Assembly: GCA_900548145.1 (NCBI GenBank)
Contig: URJB01000005.1
Coordinates: forward strand, 20,980-84,979
From: an uncultured Eubacteriales bacterium
GTDB lineage: Bacteria; Bacillota; Clostridia; Christensenellales; Aristaeellaceae
Length of the DNA: 64,000 nucleotides
Direction of reading: 5' to 3'
The notes beneath the pieces were generated by a model, which was not told the DNA's origin, made no database searches, and was given only the letters and a program-made list of their open reading frames with translations. The position numbers and the translations under genes were made by a program. Of the stretch, positions 18,655 through 26,451 are shown one piece after another (the stretch's first letter is position 1; the number at the start of each line of letters is the position of its first letter).

Positions 18655-19559
18655 AAGGGAACTATCAGGATTATATGAAACTGGGAATCGTGCATTTCAT
18701 GGCTTATCCGAAAGCCATGGCCGGAACGGACGACATGAGTGAAAGCATCCATCGAATTATGGCGGATCCCGATTTTGGCTGCATCGAGCTGACCCGCATG
18801 GCGACCCCTGAAATGCGGAAGCAAGCCCGAAGCTGGGCGGCCCAGAGTGGAACCACCGTCTTCTACGGTGCTCAGCCCCAACTGATGCGCAACAAGGAGA
18901 ACCTGAACAGTCTGGATGAGGAAGTCCGCCAGTCCGCCGTGCGCCGCATGAAAGCCTGCATCGACGAGGCGGAAGAAATGGGTGCGGCCGGTATTGCTTT
19001 TCTGGCATGGCATTATGACCCCAGCCGGATCGAGGAGCATTATCAGGCGCTGGTCAAAAGCACCTGCGAGATCATGGAATACGCCAAGGAGCATGGAAAC
19101 ATGCCCGTCAATCTGGAGGTATTCGACAAGGACGTGGAGAAATGTTCTTTGATCGGCCCTGCTCCGCTGGCCAAGCGCTTTGCCGAAGAAATAAACGCCA
19201 AGTACGACCAGTTTGGCCTGATGGTGGACTTAAGTCATATCATGCAGTTGGGAGAAAGCTTCGAAGAAAATCTGGAGCCGATCCGTCCCTATATCCGTCA
19301 CGCGCATCTGGCTACCGCTGTGCTGATGCCTGAAGCGCCGGCCTACGGCGACCAGCACCCCGGATTCTATTTTGACAACGTCGTCGTGACGGAAGATATC
19401 ATGGCGGATTTTCTGCGAATGCTGTTCAAAGTGGGCTATCTGGGCGAGGGCAAGTGTCCCCCTGTCTCTTTCGAAATCAAGCCTTGGGGCGATGAGGACA
19501 GCGAAATGCTGATTGCGGGTTCCAAGCGCTTCCTGTCTCGGGCATGGGAGCTGGTCTGA
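18651..19559 (+). CDS. Sugar phosphate isomerase/epimerase-like TIM-barrel protein
   Basis: A 302-residue protein of the xylose-isomerase-like/AP endonuclease 2 barrel family. Probable metal ligands are Glu in NLEVFDKD, Asp and His in MVDLSHI, His in IRHAHLA and Glu in SFEIKPW, arranged as in metal-dependent sugar epimerases. The ATG at 18651 overlaps the stop of the upstream paralog and is preceded by AAGGAGG. It lies between two GHL6-like genes and a dehydrogenase, so it most likely isomerises a monosaccharide or keto-sugar released from the glycan. The exact substrate is unknown. Confidence 0.85.
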   Translation: MKGNYQDYMKLGIVHFMAYPKAMAGTDDMSESIHRIMADPDFGCIELTRMATPEMRKQARSWAAQSGTTVFYGAQPQLMRNKENLNSLDEEVRQSAVRRMKACIDEAEEMGAAGIAFLAWHYDPSRIEEHYQALVKSTCEIMEYAKEHGNMPVNLEVFDKDVEKCSLIGPAPLAKRFAEEINAKYDQFGLMVDLSHIMQLGESFEENLEPIRPYIRHAHLATAVLMPEAPAYGDQHPGFYFDNVVVTEDIMADFLRMLFKVGYLGEGKCPPVSFEIKPWGDEDSEMLIAGSKRFLSRAWELV

Positions 19560-19576
19560 AAGGAGAAAAATTACCT

Positions 19577-20533
19577 ATGAAAATCGTAGTATTAGACGGT
19601 CACACGGAAAACCCGGGCGACCTGAGCTGGGCGGAACTGGAAAAGCTGGGCGAGCTGACCGTTTATGACTTCAGCGAACCGGCGGAAGCGGCAGAGCGTA
19701 TGGCGGACGCTGAGATCGTGCTGACCAACAAAACCGTTATCACCCGAGAAATGATCGAAAGTCATCCTCACCTGCGTATGATCGGCGTGCTGGCTACCGG
19801 CTTTAACGTGGTGGATACCGTCGCGGCTGCGGAACGGCATATCCCTGTATGCAACGTTCCTTCTTACGCCACGGACGCGGTTGCCCAGTATACCTTTGCG
19901 CTCCTGTTGGAGCTTTGCCATCGGGTGGGCGCGCATAATCAGGCCGTGCAGGAAGGCCGCTGGACCCAGGGTCGAGAGTTCTGTTTCTGGGATTACCCGC
20001 AGATCGAACTGAGTGGGAAGACCATGGGTCTGATTGGCTACGGCCGCATCGGAAAGGCTGTGGAGCGCATCGCCCGCGCTTTCGATATGACGGTCCTTCA
20101 CACCACGCCCTCGGGCCGGGAAGGCAGCGTTTCTTTGGACGAAGTGCTGCGGCAGAGCGACGTCATTTCTCTTCATTGCCCGTTGACAAAGGAGAATCGG
20201 CACCTGATCAGCCATGAAACGATTGCCAAAATGAAGCCCGGCGTTCTGCTGATCAATACCGGGCGCGGCCCGTTGGTGGACGAAGCCGCCCTCCGAGAAG
20301 CCCTGCTCAACGGCCATGTGGCCGGAGCGGCCATGGATGTGACCGAACAGGAGCCCATCCCCGCGGACAGCCCTCTGCTGGGCTTGGACAACTGCCTGAT
20401 CACCCCGCACATTGCTTGGGCTGCCAAGGAAGCCCGGCAGCGCCTGATGAATACGGTCGTGGAAAACGTCCGCGCCTTTCTACAGGGAAGCCCGGTCAAT
20501 GCGGTCAACGGCGTTTTGGAGACCCGCCCATGA
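19577..20533 (+). CDS. D-2-hydroxyacid dehydrogenase, glycerate dehydrogenase/hydroxypyruvate reductase-like
   Basis: A 318-residue NAD(P)-dependent oxidoreductase, the second of its family in the operon and clearly different from the first. Motifs are GYGRIG (nucleotide binding), catalytic Arg in NTGRGPLVDEAAL, Glu in TEQEPIPADSPLL and His in TPHIAWAAKEAR. The last motif is typical of glycerate dehydrogenases. ATG at 19577 is preceded by AAAGGAG (19559-19565). A longer frame from 19544 overlaps the isomerase gene and is not preferred. Its stop overlaps the start of paralog 3. It may reduce a keto acid formed downstream of the isomerase. Confidence 0.87.
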   Translation: MKIVVLDGHTENPGDLSWAELEKLGELTVYDFSEPAEAAERMADAEIVLTNKTVITREMIESHPHLRMIGVLATGFNVVDTVAAAERHIPVCNVPSYATDAVAQYTFALLLELCHRVGAHNQAVQEGRWTQGREFCFWDYPQIELSGKTMGLIGYGRIGKAVERIARAFDMTVLHTTPSGREGSVSLDEVLRQSDVISLHCPLTKENRHLISHETIAKMKPGVLLINTGRGPLVDEAALREALLNGHVAGAAMDVTEQEPIPADSPLLGLDNCLITPHIAWAAKEARQRLMNTVVENVRAFLQGSPVNAVNGVLETRP

Positions 20534-22506
20534 AATGGTGGATGGATAACCGGCTACGGATGGTACAGGCCAATCTTCGAGATATCGACATCTTCATGGA
20601 TGTGGACAAAGCCGTGGAAGAATGGAAGTCCTTTTGCTGCAACACGGTGATGGTGGGGGCTTCGGGCATTACTTCGTTCTTTCCGACCGAACTGGAATGC
20701 GGCACGGAAAACCCTTTGCAGCATCGGGACCTGTTGGGAGAGATCGTAGAAAAATGCCACCGGGAAGGCATTCGTGTAATCGCCCGGTTCGATTTCAGCA
20801 AGACTCATATCCGGCACTTTCAGGCACACCCGGACTGGTATTACCGCGATGGAGAAGGAAACGCCGTTTTCTATCACGACACCGTGCAGACCTGCATCAA
20901 CGGTTCCTATCAGCAGGAGTGCTCGCTGCAGCTGATTCAGGAGGTGCTGGATCGTTGCCCGGTAGACGGCATCTTTTTCAACATGTTCGGCTATACCACC
21001 CGAGATTATTCCGGCGTTTACCACGGCATCTGCCAATGTGAAAACTGCCGCCGCCGTTTCAAGGAGGTGACGGGGCTCGTCCTTCCTAAACGGGAGGCGG
21101 CGGACGAGCCCGGCTTGGATCGTTACCGCCAGTTTCAAAGGGAAACCGTTCGGGAATTGCTGGACAAGATTCGTGCGGTAGTGGACGCCTGCGGACGAGA
21201 CGTGGCGGTATGTACCTATACGACTCATTCTGTGGACATGGTGCGCAATGAGTCCAATTCTGCTGTAGACCGTCCCCTCCCCTTCTGGCTGTACTCTGCC
21301 AGTGAAAACTGCCAGCAGATCGTAGACGGCTATCCCGATAAGATCAGCAGCAACTGTGCCATTAACGCGGTGGATATTTTCTACCGTTTTCAGGGCGTTT
21401 CTCCTTGGCTGACTCAGGCCCGTCTCTATCAGAATATTGCCTCTGGCTCCGGGCTGGACTGGTGTCTGATTGGAGTATTTGAGGATTATCCTGACCGTTT
21501 GGGCTGGAAAGCCGCCCGGGAGGTATTTCGTTTTCACGCCCTACATGAGCAATACTATGGCCATTTTTTCTCTCTGGCCCGCATGGTGCTGATCCGTCCT
21601 GACGAAGGAGAAAACAGTCAAAAGGAATATCGCGGTCTTTACAGGATTTTCAAGGAACGTCACCTTCTGTTTGACGTACTGCCGCGGGAATGTCTGGAAG
21701 CTAATCCAGAGCGGCTGAATCCATATGAGTTGGCTATCTTTCCCGGTCTGCCGCGGCTGAGTGAAAACGTGCTCCGTTATCTGGAAAATGCCTCCCTGAA
21801 ATTGGCTGCGACCGACGACTTTTTGAAAAAAATGCCGGAGGGTCTGCGCTGGCTGGAAAAACTGTTTGGCGTCCAGGAACTCCTTCCTGCCCCATCGATC
21901 CGTTCCTGGTATGCGGAAACGGAACCCAAAGTCGTGTTTCCGTCCTTTGTGGAAAGAGACTGGATCTTTCTGGATCAACCATTGCATTACCTGCGTACAG
22001 CGGAGGGCAATCAGAACTGGCTGCCTCTTGTAGATCCTGCAGCCTACGGCCCGCCGGAGCGCTGTTTCGGTCATCGGAAAACGCTGTTCCCCGGCTTCAC
22101 CGTGACGGCGGATGGGAAGCGTCTTTACGCTGCATTCTCCCCCGGCAGCCTGTATGAACGTTACGGCTATGAGGATCACAAACAGGTCTTTCTGGATGCC
22201 CTCTCTCCCATGCTGCCATCTCCACCTGCGGAGATTGACGCGCCAGAGTGTGTGGAAACTTTCCTTCATGCGCTGCCTGACGGCCGATGGATTCTGCAAT
22301 TCATCAACCACAGCGGCTTCAACGGCTCCACCTTCTTTGCGCCCCGAACCGTGGAAGGCATCCGTATCAAACTACCCCAGACCCCCGACCAGATTCTGGA
22401 ACTTACCCCAAGTGGCGAACAAACGCATTCGTTCCAAAAAGACTGGACACTGCAGCTAAACGGACTGTACCGAACCTTTGTCCTTCGCTTTCCGGCGTCT
22501 CACTGA
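20530..22506 (+). CDS. Putative glycoside hydrolase, GHL6-like (paralog 3)
   Basis: A 658-residue third member of the family, closest in its N-terminal barrel to paralog 2: RMVQANLRDIDIF, GASGITSFFPTELE, ARFDFSKTHIRHFQAHPDWYY, TCINGSY, DGIFFNMFGY and the CxCxxC motif at Cys168/170/173. The middle domain keeps the FDVLP ... AIFPGLPRLSENV segments of the GH42M-like fold. ATG at 20530 overlaps the dehydrogenase stop. It is the last gene of the operon, and a terminator follows directly. The function is assumed to be glycosidic, but no activity is known for such proteins to my knowledge. Confidence 0.75.
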   Translation: MKWWMDNRLRMVQANLRDIDIFMDVDKAVEEWKSFCCNTVMVGASGITSFFPTELECGTENPLQHRDLLGEIVEKCHREGIRVIARFDFSKTHIRHFQAHPDWYYRDGEGNAVFYHDTVQTCINGSYQQECSLQLIQEVLDRCPVDGIFFNMFGYTTRDYSGVYHGICQCENCRRRFKEVTGLVLPKREAADEPGLDRYRQFQRETVRELLDKIRAVVDACGRDVAVCTYTTHSVDMVRNESNSAVDRPLPFWLYSASENCQQIVDGYPDKISSNCAINAVDIFYRFQGVSPWLTQARLYQNIASGSGLDWCLIGVFEDYPDRLGWKAAREVFRFHALHEQYYGHFFSLARMVLIRPDEGENSQKEYRGLYRIFKERHLLFDVLPRECLEANPERLNPYELAIFPGLPRLSENVLRYLENASLKLAATDDFLKKMPEGLRWLEKLFGVQELLPAPSIRSWYAETEPKVVFPSFVERDWIFLDQPLHYLRTAEGNQNWLPLVDPAAYGPPERCFGHRKTLFPGFTVTADGKRLYAAFSPGSLYERYGYEDHKQVFLDALSPMLPSPPAEIDAPECVETFLHALPDGRWILQFINHSGFNGSTFFAPRTVEGIRIKLPQTPDQILELTPSGEQTHSFQKDWTLQLNGLYRTFVLRFPASH

Positions 22507-22509
22507 CCT

Positions 22510-22541
22510 TTTCCCCGCAAGCGTTTTTCCTTGCGGGGAAA
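22510..22541 (+). terminator. Terminator of the glycan operon
   Basis: A 12-bp perfect stem (TTTCCCCGCAAG / CTTGCGGGGAAA) with an 8-base loop followed by TCTTTTC, three bases after the last stop codon region. Confidence 0.85.
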
Positions 22542-22560
22542 TCTTTTCAAGGGGGAAATG

Positions 22561-22618
22561 AAAAAACGGCGGAGGTGCGCCTTGCCTACTGGCATGACGG
22601 CCTCCGCCGCTGTTTTAT
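22561..22618. terminator. Bidirectional terminator between convergent operons
   Basis: CGGCGGAGG (22567-22575) pairs with CCTCCGCCG (22601-22609). An A-tract lies on the left and a T-tract on the right, so it can terminate the minus-strand M20 operon and back up the plus-strand operon. Confidence 0.75.
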
Positions 22619-22641
22619 TTTAGAAAATCAAATTCTACTTT

Positions 22642-24078
22642 TCAGCACCGCTTCATCACTTCGGCGAAGAAGCAGATGGTGTCCTTGAGCTGGGCCACGG
22701 GAATGCGCTCGTCGGCGTTGTGGATCAGTCCCCGCTGCTCCTTGGACATGGGCATGCCGCTGAAGCGGTACACATGCTCGCTGATGGGGCCGTAGTGGCG
22801 GCTGTCGCTGCCCGCCAGCATCAGATAGGGCGAGACCAGCACACCGGGATAGGCGGCGCTGATGGCGCTCTTCAACCGGTTCCACGGCTCATCGCCGGTC
22901 TGGGAGACCGTGCTGGGTTCGCCGCCGGAGACGAGCTTCACCTCGACGGACGGATCGTCCACGATGGTCTTCAGCCGGGCGATGGCCGCCTCGATGGTGT
23001 CCCCGCTGATGAGCCGCAGGTTGATGCCCGCGTGAGCAGTGGAGGGCAGCACGTTAAAGGCTTTGGAGCCCTGAGCCATGGTCAGGGCACAGGTGGTGCG
23101 CACCAGCGCGTTCAGCTCGCCGCCAGACTTGCGGCACACCAGATCCAGCAGCGGCCCGAAGCACCACAGGTTGGCGAACAGCAGCTTGTAGCCAAAGCTG
23201 GATTCCCGACCCAGAATATCGAACATCTCCCGGGCGGGAGGGGTCAGGGTAAAGGGCATGGCGTGATCCTGAATGCGGCTCAGCGCCCGGCCCAGAATGC
23301 CCAGCGCCTGACGGCTGGCCGGAGCGCTGGCATGACCGCCCTTGCCGGACGCGGTCATGTCCACGCTGACGGTCCCCTTTTCCGCCGTTCCGATCAGCGC
23401 CGCGCTCTTGCTGACGCCGGGGAATACCCCATCCACGATGGCGCCGCCCTCGTCCAGCACAAACTCCGGGTGAATGCCGCGCTTTTTCAGTTCTTCCACA
23501 ATGGCAGGCGCGTCGCCGCCGAAAATTTCTTCATCGCCGCCAAAGGCGAAATACACGTCGTTTTCCGGCACGAAGCCCTGCCCAATCAGCATTTCAGCGG
23601 CTTCCATCACGCCGTGCAGGGTTCCCTTGGTGTCCAGCGTGCCACGGCCCCAAAGCTCCCCGTCCTTCACCACCGCGCCGAAGGGCGGCTCCTGCCATTC
23701 GTTTTCGTTCACCGGCACCACGTCATAGTGCGCCATCAGTACGGAAGGCTTCGCACTGCTCTTGCCCTTCCAGTGGTACAGCATTCCCCGCCGGCCCAGT
23801 ATTTCCCGGGGGCAGGTCTTTGTCACCGCCGGATAGGCTTCGGCCAGCAGTTTCTGAAAATCAGCAAACGTCTGCGGGTCTTCCAGCCTTTCATCCGGGT
23901 AGCTGACCGTTTTCAGCCGAATCATATCCTGAAAGCGTTCCAACGCCCGCTTTTCATCTACCGGGAAATTCTCCGCTTCCGTCTTTTCCATGGGATAGGG
24001 CTTGAATTGCAGGGCCCGAACCACGATCACTGCCAGCCAGAGCACCAGCAGCCCCAGAAGGAGCCATACCAGTGTCAT
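22642..24078 (-). CDS. M20 family metallopeptidase, membrane-anchored (PM20D1/carboxypeptidase-like)
   Basis: A 478-residue zinc aminoacylase/carboxypeptidase-type enzyme with an N-terminal membrane helix (residues 2-20). The dinuclear metal site is visible: His117 in AHYDVVP, bridging Asp149 in GRGTLDTKG, catalytic/ligand Glu183-Glu184 in GGDEEIFGG, and a C-terminal His453 in GLIHNADER. It has both the catalytic domain and the inserted dimerisation domain. It is the last gene of a three-gene operon behind two membrane proteins, with a four-base overlap with the upstream gene and AAAGGAG in its 3' end. It probably hydrolyses peptides or N-acyl amino acids linked to the function of the membrane pair. 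Confidence 0.9.
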   Translation of the reverse strand: MTLVWLLLGLLVLWLAVIVVRALQFKPYPMEKTEAENFPVDEKRALERFQDMIRLKTVSYPDERLEDPQTFADFQKLLAEAYPAVTKTCPREILGRRGMLYHWKGKSSAKPSVLMAHYDVVPVNENEWQEPPFGAVVKDGELWGRGTLDTKGTLHGVMEAAEMLIGQGFVPENDVYFAFGGDEEIFGGDAPAIVEELKKRGIHPEFVLDEGGAIVDGVFPGVSKSAALIGTAEKGTVSVDMTASGKGGHASAPASRQALGILGRALSRIQDHAMPFTLTPPAREMFDILGRESSFGYKLLFANLWCFGPLLDLVCRKSGGELNALVRTTCALTMAQGSKAFNVLPSTAHAGINLRLISGDTIEAAIARLKTIVDDPSVEVKLVSGGEPSTVSQTGDEPWNRLKSAISAAYPGVLVSPYLMLAGSDSRHYGPISEHVYRFSGMPMSKEQRGLIHNADERIPVAQLKDTICFFAEVMKRC

Positions 24079-24767
24079 TTGTTTCCACTCTCCTTTTCCG
24101 TTCCGATCATGCCTTTCCGATACAGAAGCCGCGCCGCGCCGATGGCGATCAGCGCGCCCACGGGCACCAGTACGCTGACGCTGCTGCTCAGGCTGGGCAC
24201 CAGCAGGAACAGCACCACCATGAACAGCATGGGAGCCGCCGCGATCTTCGGGTTCTTGGATACGAACACCACGCCCAGCGCGCCGAACAGGGACGGCAAA
24301 ATGTTGTCAAAGGCGGGCTTCAGCACCGGGGATTCCAGCACCGGCTCCAGCAGCCGCAGACCGAACACGCCGATGGCGATCACCACCACCGTCACAATAG
24401 AGCTGGACGCAATGGCGATGGTAGAGATCACCTCGCCCTCCTCCGTCCCGGCCTTGACCTTGGCCGCCTGCATGGCGTTCAGGGCACAGGGCACTTTCAG
24501 GTTGGTCAGGTTGCCCGTCACGAAGCCCAGATAGGTTCCGCCGGTGCCCAGCATGGGCACGTAGGTCAGCACCTCGATAATGCCCACCAGCCAGTACATG
24601 GGCGCTACGCCCAGCAGGGCCTTCAGCACCGCCGTCAGCGGCGGCCACGCATTGTAATACACGCAGATGGCCAGTGGAACGGCCAGCATCATCATAAGAA
24701 GCAGCGCCGTCCAGACGCGCCCGTAGGTATATTGTTTCTCTTCATAGGGAGACAGCTGCTTGTCCAT
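24075..24767 (-). CDS. Multi-spanning membrane protein of unknown function (partner of the DUF5058-like gene)
   Basis: A 230-residue protein with about six hydrophobic segments and a conserved-looking glycine-rich loop (PMLGTGGTYLGFVTGN) followed by a polar NAMQAAKVKAGTEEGE stretch between helices. I do not recognise its function. It is sandwiched between a DUF5058-like membrane protein (17 bases upstream) and the M20 peptidase (overlapping), so it most plausibly forms a two-subunit transporter or channel with the former. ATG follows GAGGG. The operon promoter is upstream of the DUF5058-like gene. Confidence 0.8.
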   Translation of the reverse strand: MDKQLSPYEEKQYTYGRVWTALLLMMMLAVPLAICVYYNAWPPLTAVLKALLGVAPMYWLVGIIEVLTYVPMLGTGGTYLGFVTGNLTNLKVPCALNAMQAAKVKAGTEEGEVISTIAIASSSIVTVVVIAIGVFGLRLLEPVLESPVLKPAFDNILPSLFGALGVVFVSKNPKIAAAPMLFMVVLFLLVPSLSSSVSVLVPVGALIAIGAARLLYRKGMIGTEKESGNK

Positions 24768-24783
24768 TCTCTTTCCCTCCCTC

Positions 24784-25506
24784 TTAAGCCATCAGCGCCG
24801 TAATGGGAATGCTCAGCGCCATCGCGCCCAACATGCACAGGGGCAGGGCGTACTGCTCCAGCCACGTCCATTTCAGCACCCGGATCAGAATGCCGCACAC
24901 GCCCATCAGCAGCGCCGAGACCAGCGCCACCACGATGGGGATAAAGCCCGGCACGCCGTCCCGCACATTGGCGAACAGAAGCCCCAGAAACGCGGAGATC
25001 ATCCCCAGAAACAGCGCGTCCATCAAGATCCCGCGCCACTTTTCATCCTTGCCGCCCAGGCTGTTCATGCCCTTCTGCAGCTTTTTCAGTCCGAACAGGA
25101 TCAGGACGATGCCCGCAATAATGCCCAGCGTCATCGTCCACGCGATCACTGCGAAGGTCTGGGCGCTGGTAATGGTTTCCGTCACCCCGGCACCGACGGC
25201 GTTGGCGGCGATGGTGGCTGCGGGCAGTTCGTAGGTCACAGCGCCCAGAATACTCAGCCGCAGCCACGGGAAGGGCAGGCCGAGAAAACGATTCAGCGTC
25301 AGTACGCCGATCAGGATGGACACGGCCGGTGCCAGCGAGAACAATCCGCTGGACAGGATCGTCTTGCGAATAGTCCCCTTGGACAGTTTCAGCTCCCGGG
25401 CGCGCCGCACGGCCTTCACTAGAAAGAAGACCGATTCCGCCAGCACCGCAGCGATCACGATGCCGGACAGCCAGAACAGAAACGGGTCATTAACGGAGAA
25501 CGGCAT
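24784..25506 (-). CDS. DUF5058-like multi-spanning membrane protein
   Basis: A 240-residue membrane protein with about six to seven helices. The FLFWLSGIVIAAVLAESVFFLVKA start and the AVTYELPAATIAANAVGAGV loop fit my recollection of the DUF5058 family. The cytoplasmic loop LKKLQKGMNSLGGKDEKW is basic. It is the first gene of the operon with the next membrane protein and the M20 peptidase, preceded by GGGAGGT and by a near-consensus promoter. Members of the family are uncharacterised. A role in peptide or amino-acid movement is inferred only from the peptidase neighbour. Confidence 0.78.
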   Translation of the reverse strand: MPFSVNDPFLFWLSGIVIAAVLAESVFFLVKAVRRARELKLSKGTIRKTILSSGLFSLAPAVSILIGVLTLNRFLGLPFPWLRLSILGAVTYELPAATIAANAVGAGVTETITSAQTFAVIAWTMTLGIIAGIVLILFGLKKLQKGMNSLGGKDEKWRGILMDALFLGMISAFLGLLFANVRDGVPGFIPIVVALVSALLMGVCGILIRVLKWTWLEQYALPLCMLGAMALSIPITALMA

Positions 25507-25549
25507 ATTCTCCCACCTCCCAGGATAAGTTCAGGATCAATACTTCCGC

Positions 25550-25578
25550 ATTGTAGCATTCCTGCAAATCCGCGTCAA
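25550..25578 (-). promoter_or_regulatory. Promoter of the DUF5058-like/M20 operon
   Basis: On the minus strand TTGACG (25578-25573), a 17-base spacer and TACAAT (25555-25550), 43 bases upstream of the start codon. Confidence 0.75.
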
Positions 25579-25587
25579 TGGCGGGTT

Positions 25588-26310
25588 TCAGCGTTCAATG
25601 GTGTCGTCCTCGAAGCATTCCCGCATCAGCCCGGAGCGGCCCATCACTCTCCCCTGTCCTTCCAGGTGGGACGCGTCGCCCAGCCCGCAGCAGCGGAAGA
25701 TGATCTTTCCCTTGGTCCTTTCCTCCGTTACCAGCGTCGTCACCGAAGCGGTGGGCATAAAGAACGCCTGCCACAGCACCGCCGGAGAGATCATCATCAG
25801 ATGGGACAGAATCGCCATGCTGATGCCGAAATGGCAGAACAGGGCGATGGTTTTGTGATTGTTTTCGCCTGTATACAGGTTTCCCTGACGAATCAGCCCG
25901 TAGCGGGCCAACAGCTCGTCCACCCCGACGGCAGTCTCGTCGTAGACCTCCGCCACATCGCCGGTGCGAAGGAGCCCATCCTCCCGCCACTGGGTGGGAT
26001 GCAGCAGCTTCTCCTGCGCCGTCCAGTACTGGGGCATCAGGTTCCACGGACAGCGGCGCTTGCCGGTGTACGGCTCGTCGAACCCGCCCCAGAACTCCCT
26101 CAACCACGGCAGTGTCTCTCCGGTGCGCCCCAGCGCTTTCAGCGTGACGCCGGCGGTGTCCTGCGCCCGTCCCAGCGGCGAAAGATAAAAGTCGTCAATA
26201 GCGGCCGACTGCAGCCGCCGGGCCAGCAGTTCCGCCTCCACCCAGCCCTGCTCCGTCAGCGTGTCGTGCTTATAATCGGGGTCTCCGTGCCGGATCAGCA
26301 AAATTTTCAT
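25588..26310 (-). CDS. Histidine phosphatase family protein
   Basis: A 240-residue phosphoglycerate-mutase-like phosphatase. The catalytic RHG is at residues 7-9 (IRHGDPD), the acid region follows, and the second catalytic His is in FCHFGIS. It is slightly longer than typical minimal members (~200 residues), with a C-terminal tail. It is monocistronic with its own promoter. Substrates of such proteins range from phosphosugars to cofactors, and no neighbour specifies one here. Confidence 0.9.
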   Translation of the reverse strand: MKILLIRHGDPDYKHDTLTEQGWVEAELLARRLQSAAIDDFYLSPLGRAQDTAGVTLKALGRTGETLPWLREFWGGFDEPYTGKRRCPWNLMPQYWTAQEKLLHPTQWREDGLLRTGDVAEVYDETAVGVDELLARYGLIRQGNLYTGENNHKTIALFCHFGISMAILSHLMMISPAVLWQAFFMPTASVTTLVTEERTKGKIIFRCCGLGDASHLEGQGRVMGRSGLMRECFEDDTIER

Positions 26311-26346
26311 TGTTCTTTCCCCTTTCCGCTACCTTGCATTTTTACC

Positions 26347-26375
26347 ATTATATCACATTTTTCCCGCGCCACCAA
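26347..26375 (-). promoter_or_regulatory. Promoter of the histidine phosphatase gene
   Basis: TTGGTG (26375-26370), 17-base spacer, consensus TATAAT (26352-26347) with an extended TGA just upstream of the -10, on the minus strand. Confidence 0.75.
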
Positions 26376-26395
26376 CTTTTTTCGCCCATGGAAAA

Positions 26396-26429
26396 ACCCT
26401 CCTGCGAACTTTTCCATCCGCAGGAGGGT
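26396..26429. terminator. Terminator downstream of the GH29 gene
   Basis: An 11-bp perfect stem (ACCCTCCTGCG / CGCAGGAGGGT), 12-base loop. On the minus strand it is followed by TTTTTCC. It lies 22 bases beyond the GH29 stop. Confidence 0.85.
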
Positions 26430-26451
26430 CTCTTTCCTGATTTCTTTTCCG

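Noticed and set aside
22720..24534. A 604-codon plus-strand frame opposite the M20 peptidase
   Set aside because: Antisense shadow. The minus strand encodes the full set of M20 metal ligands.
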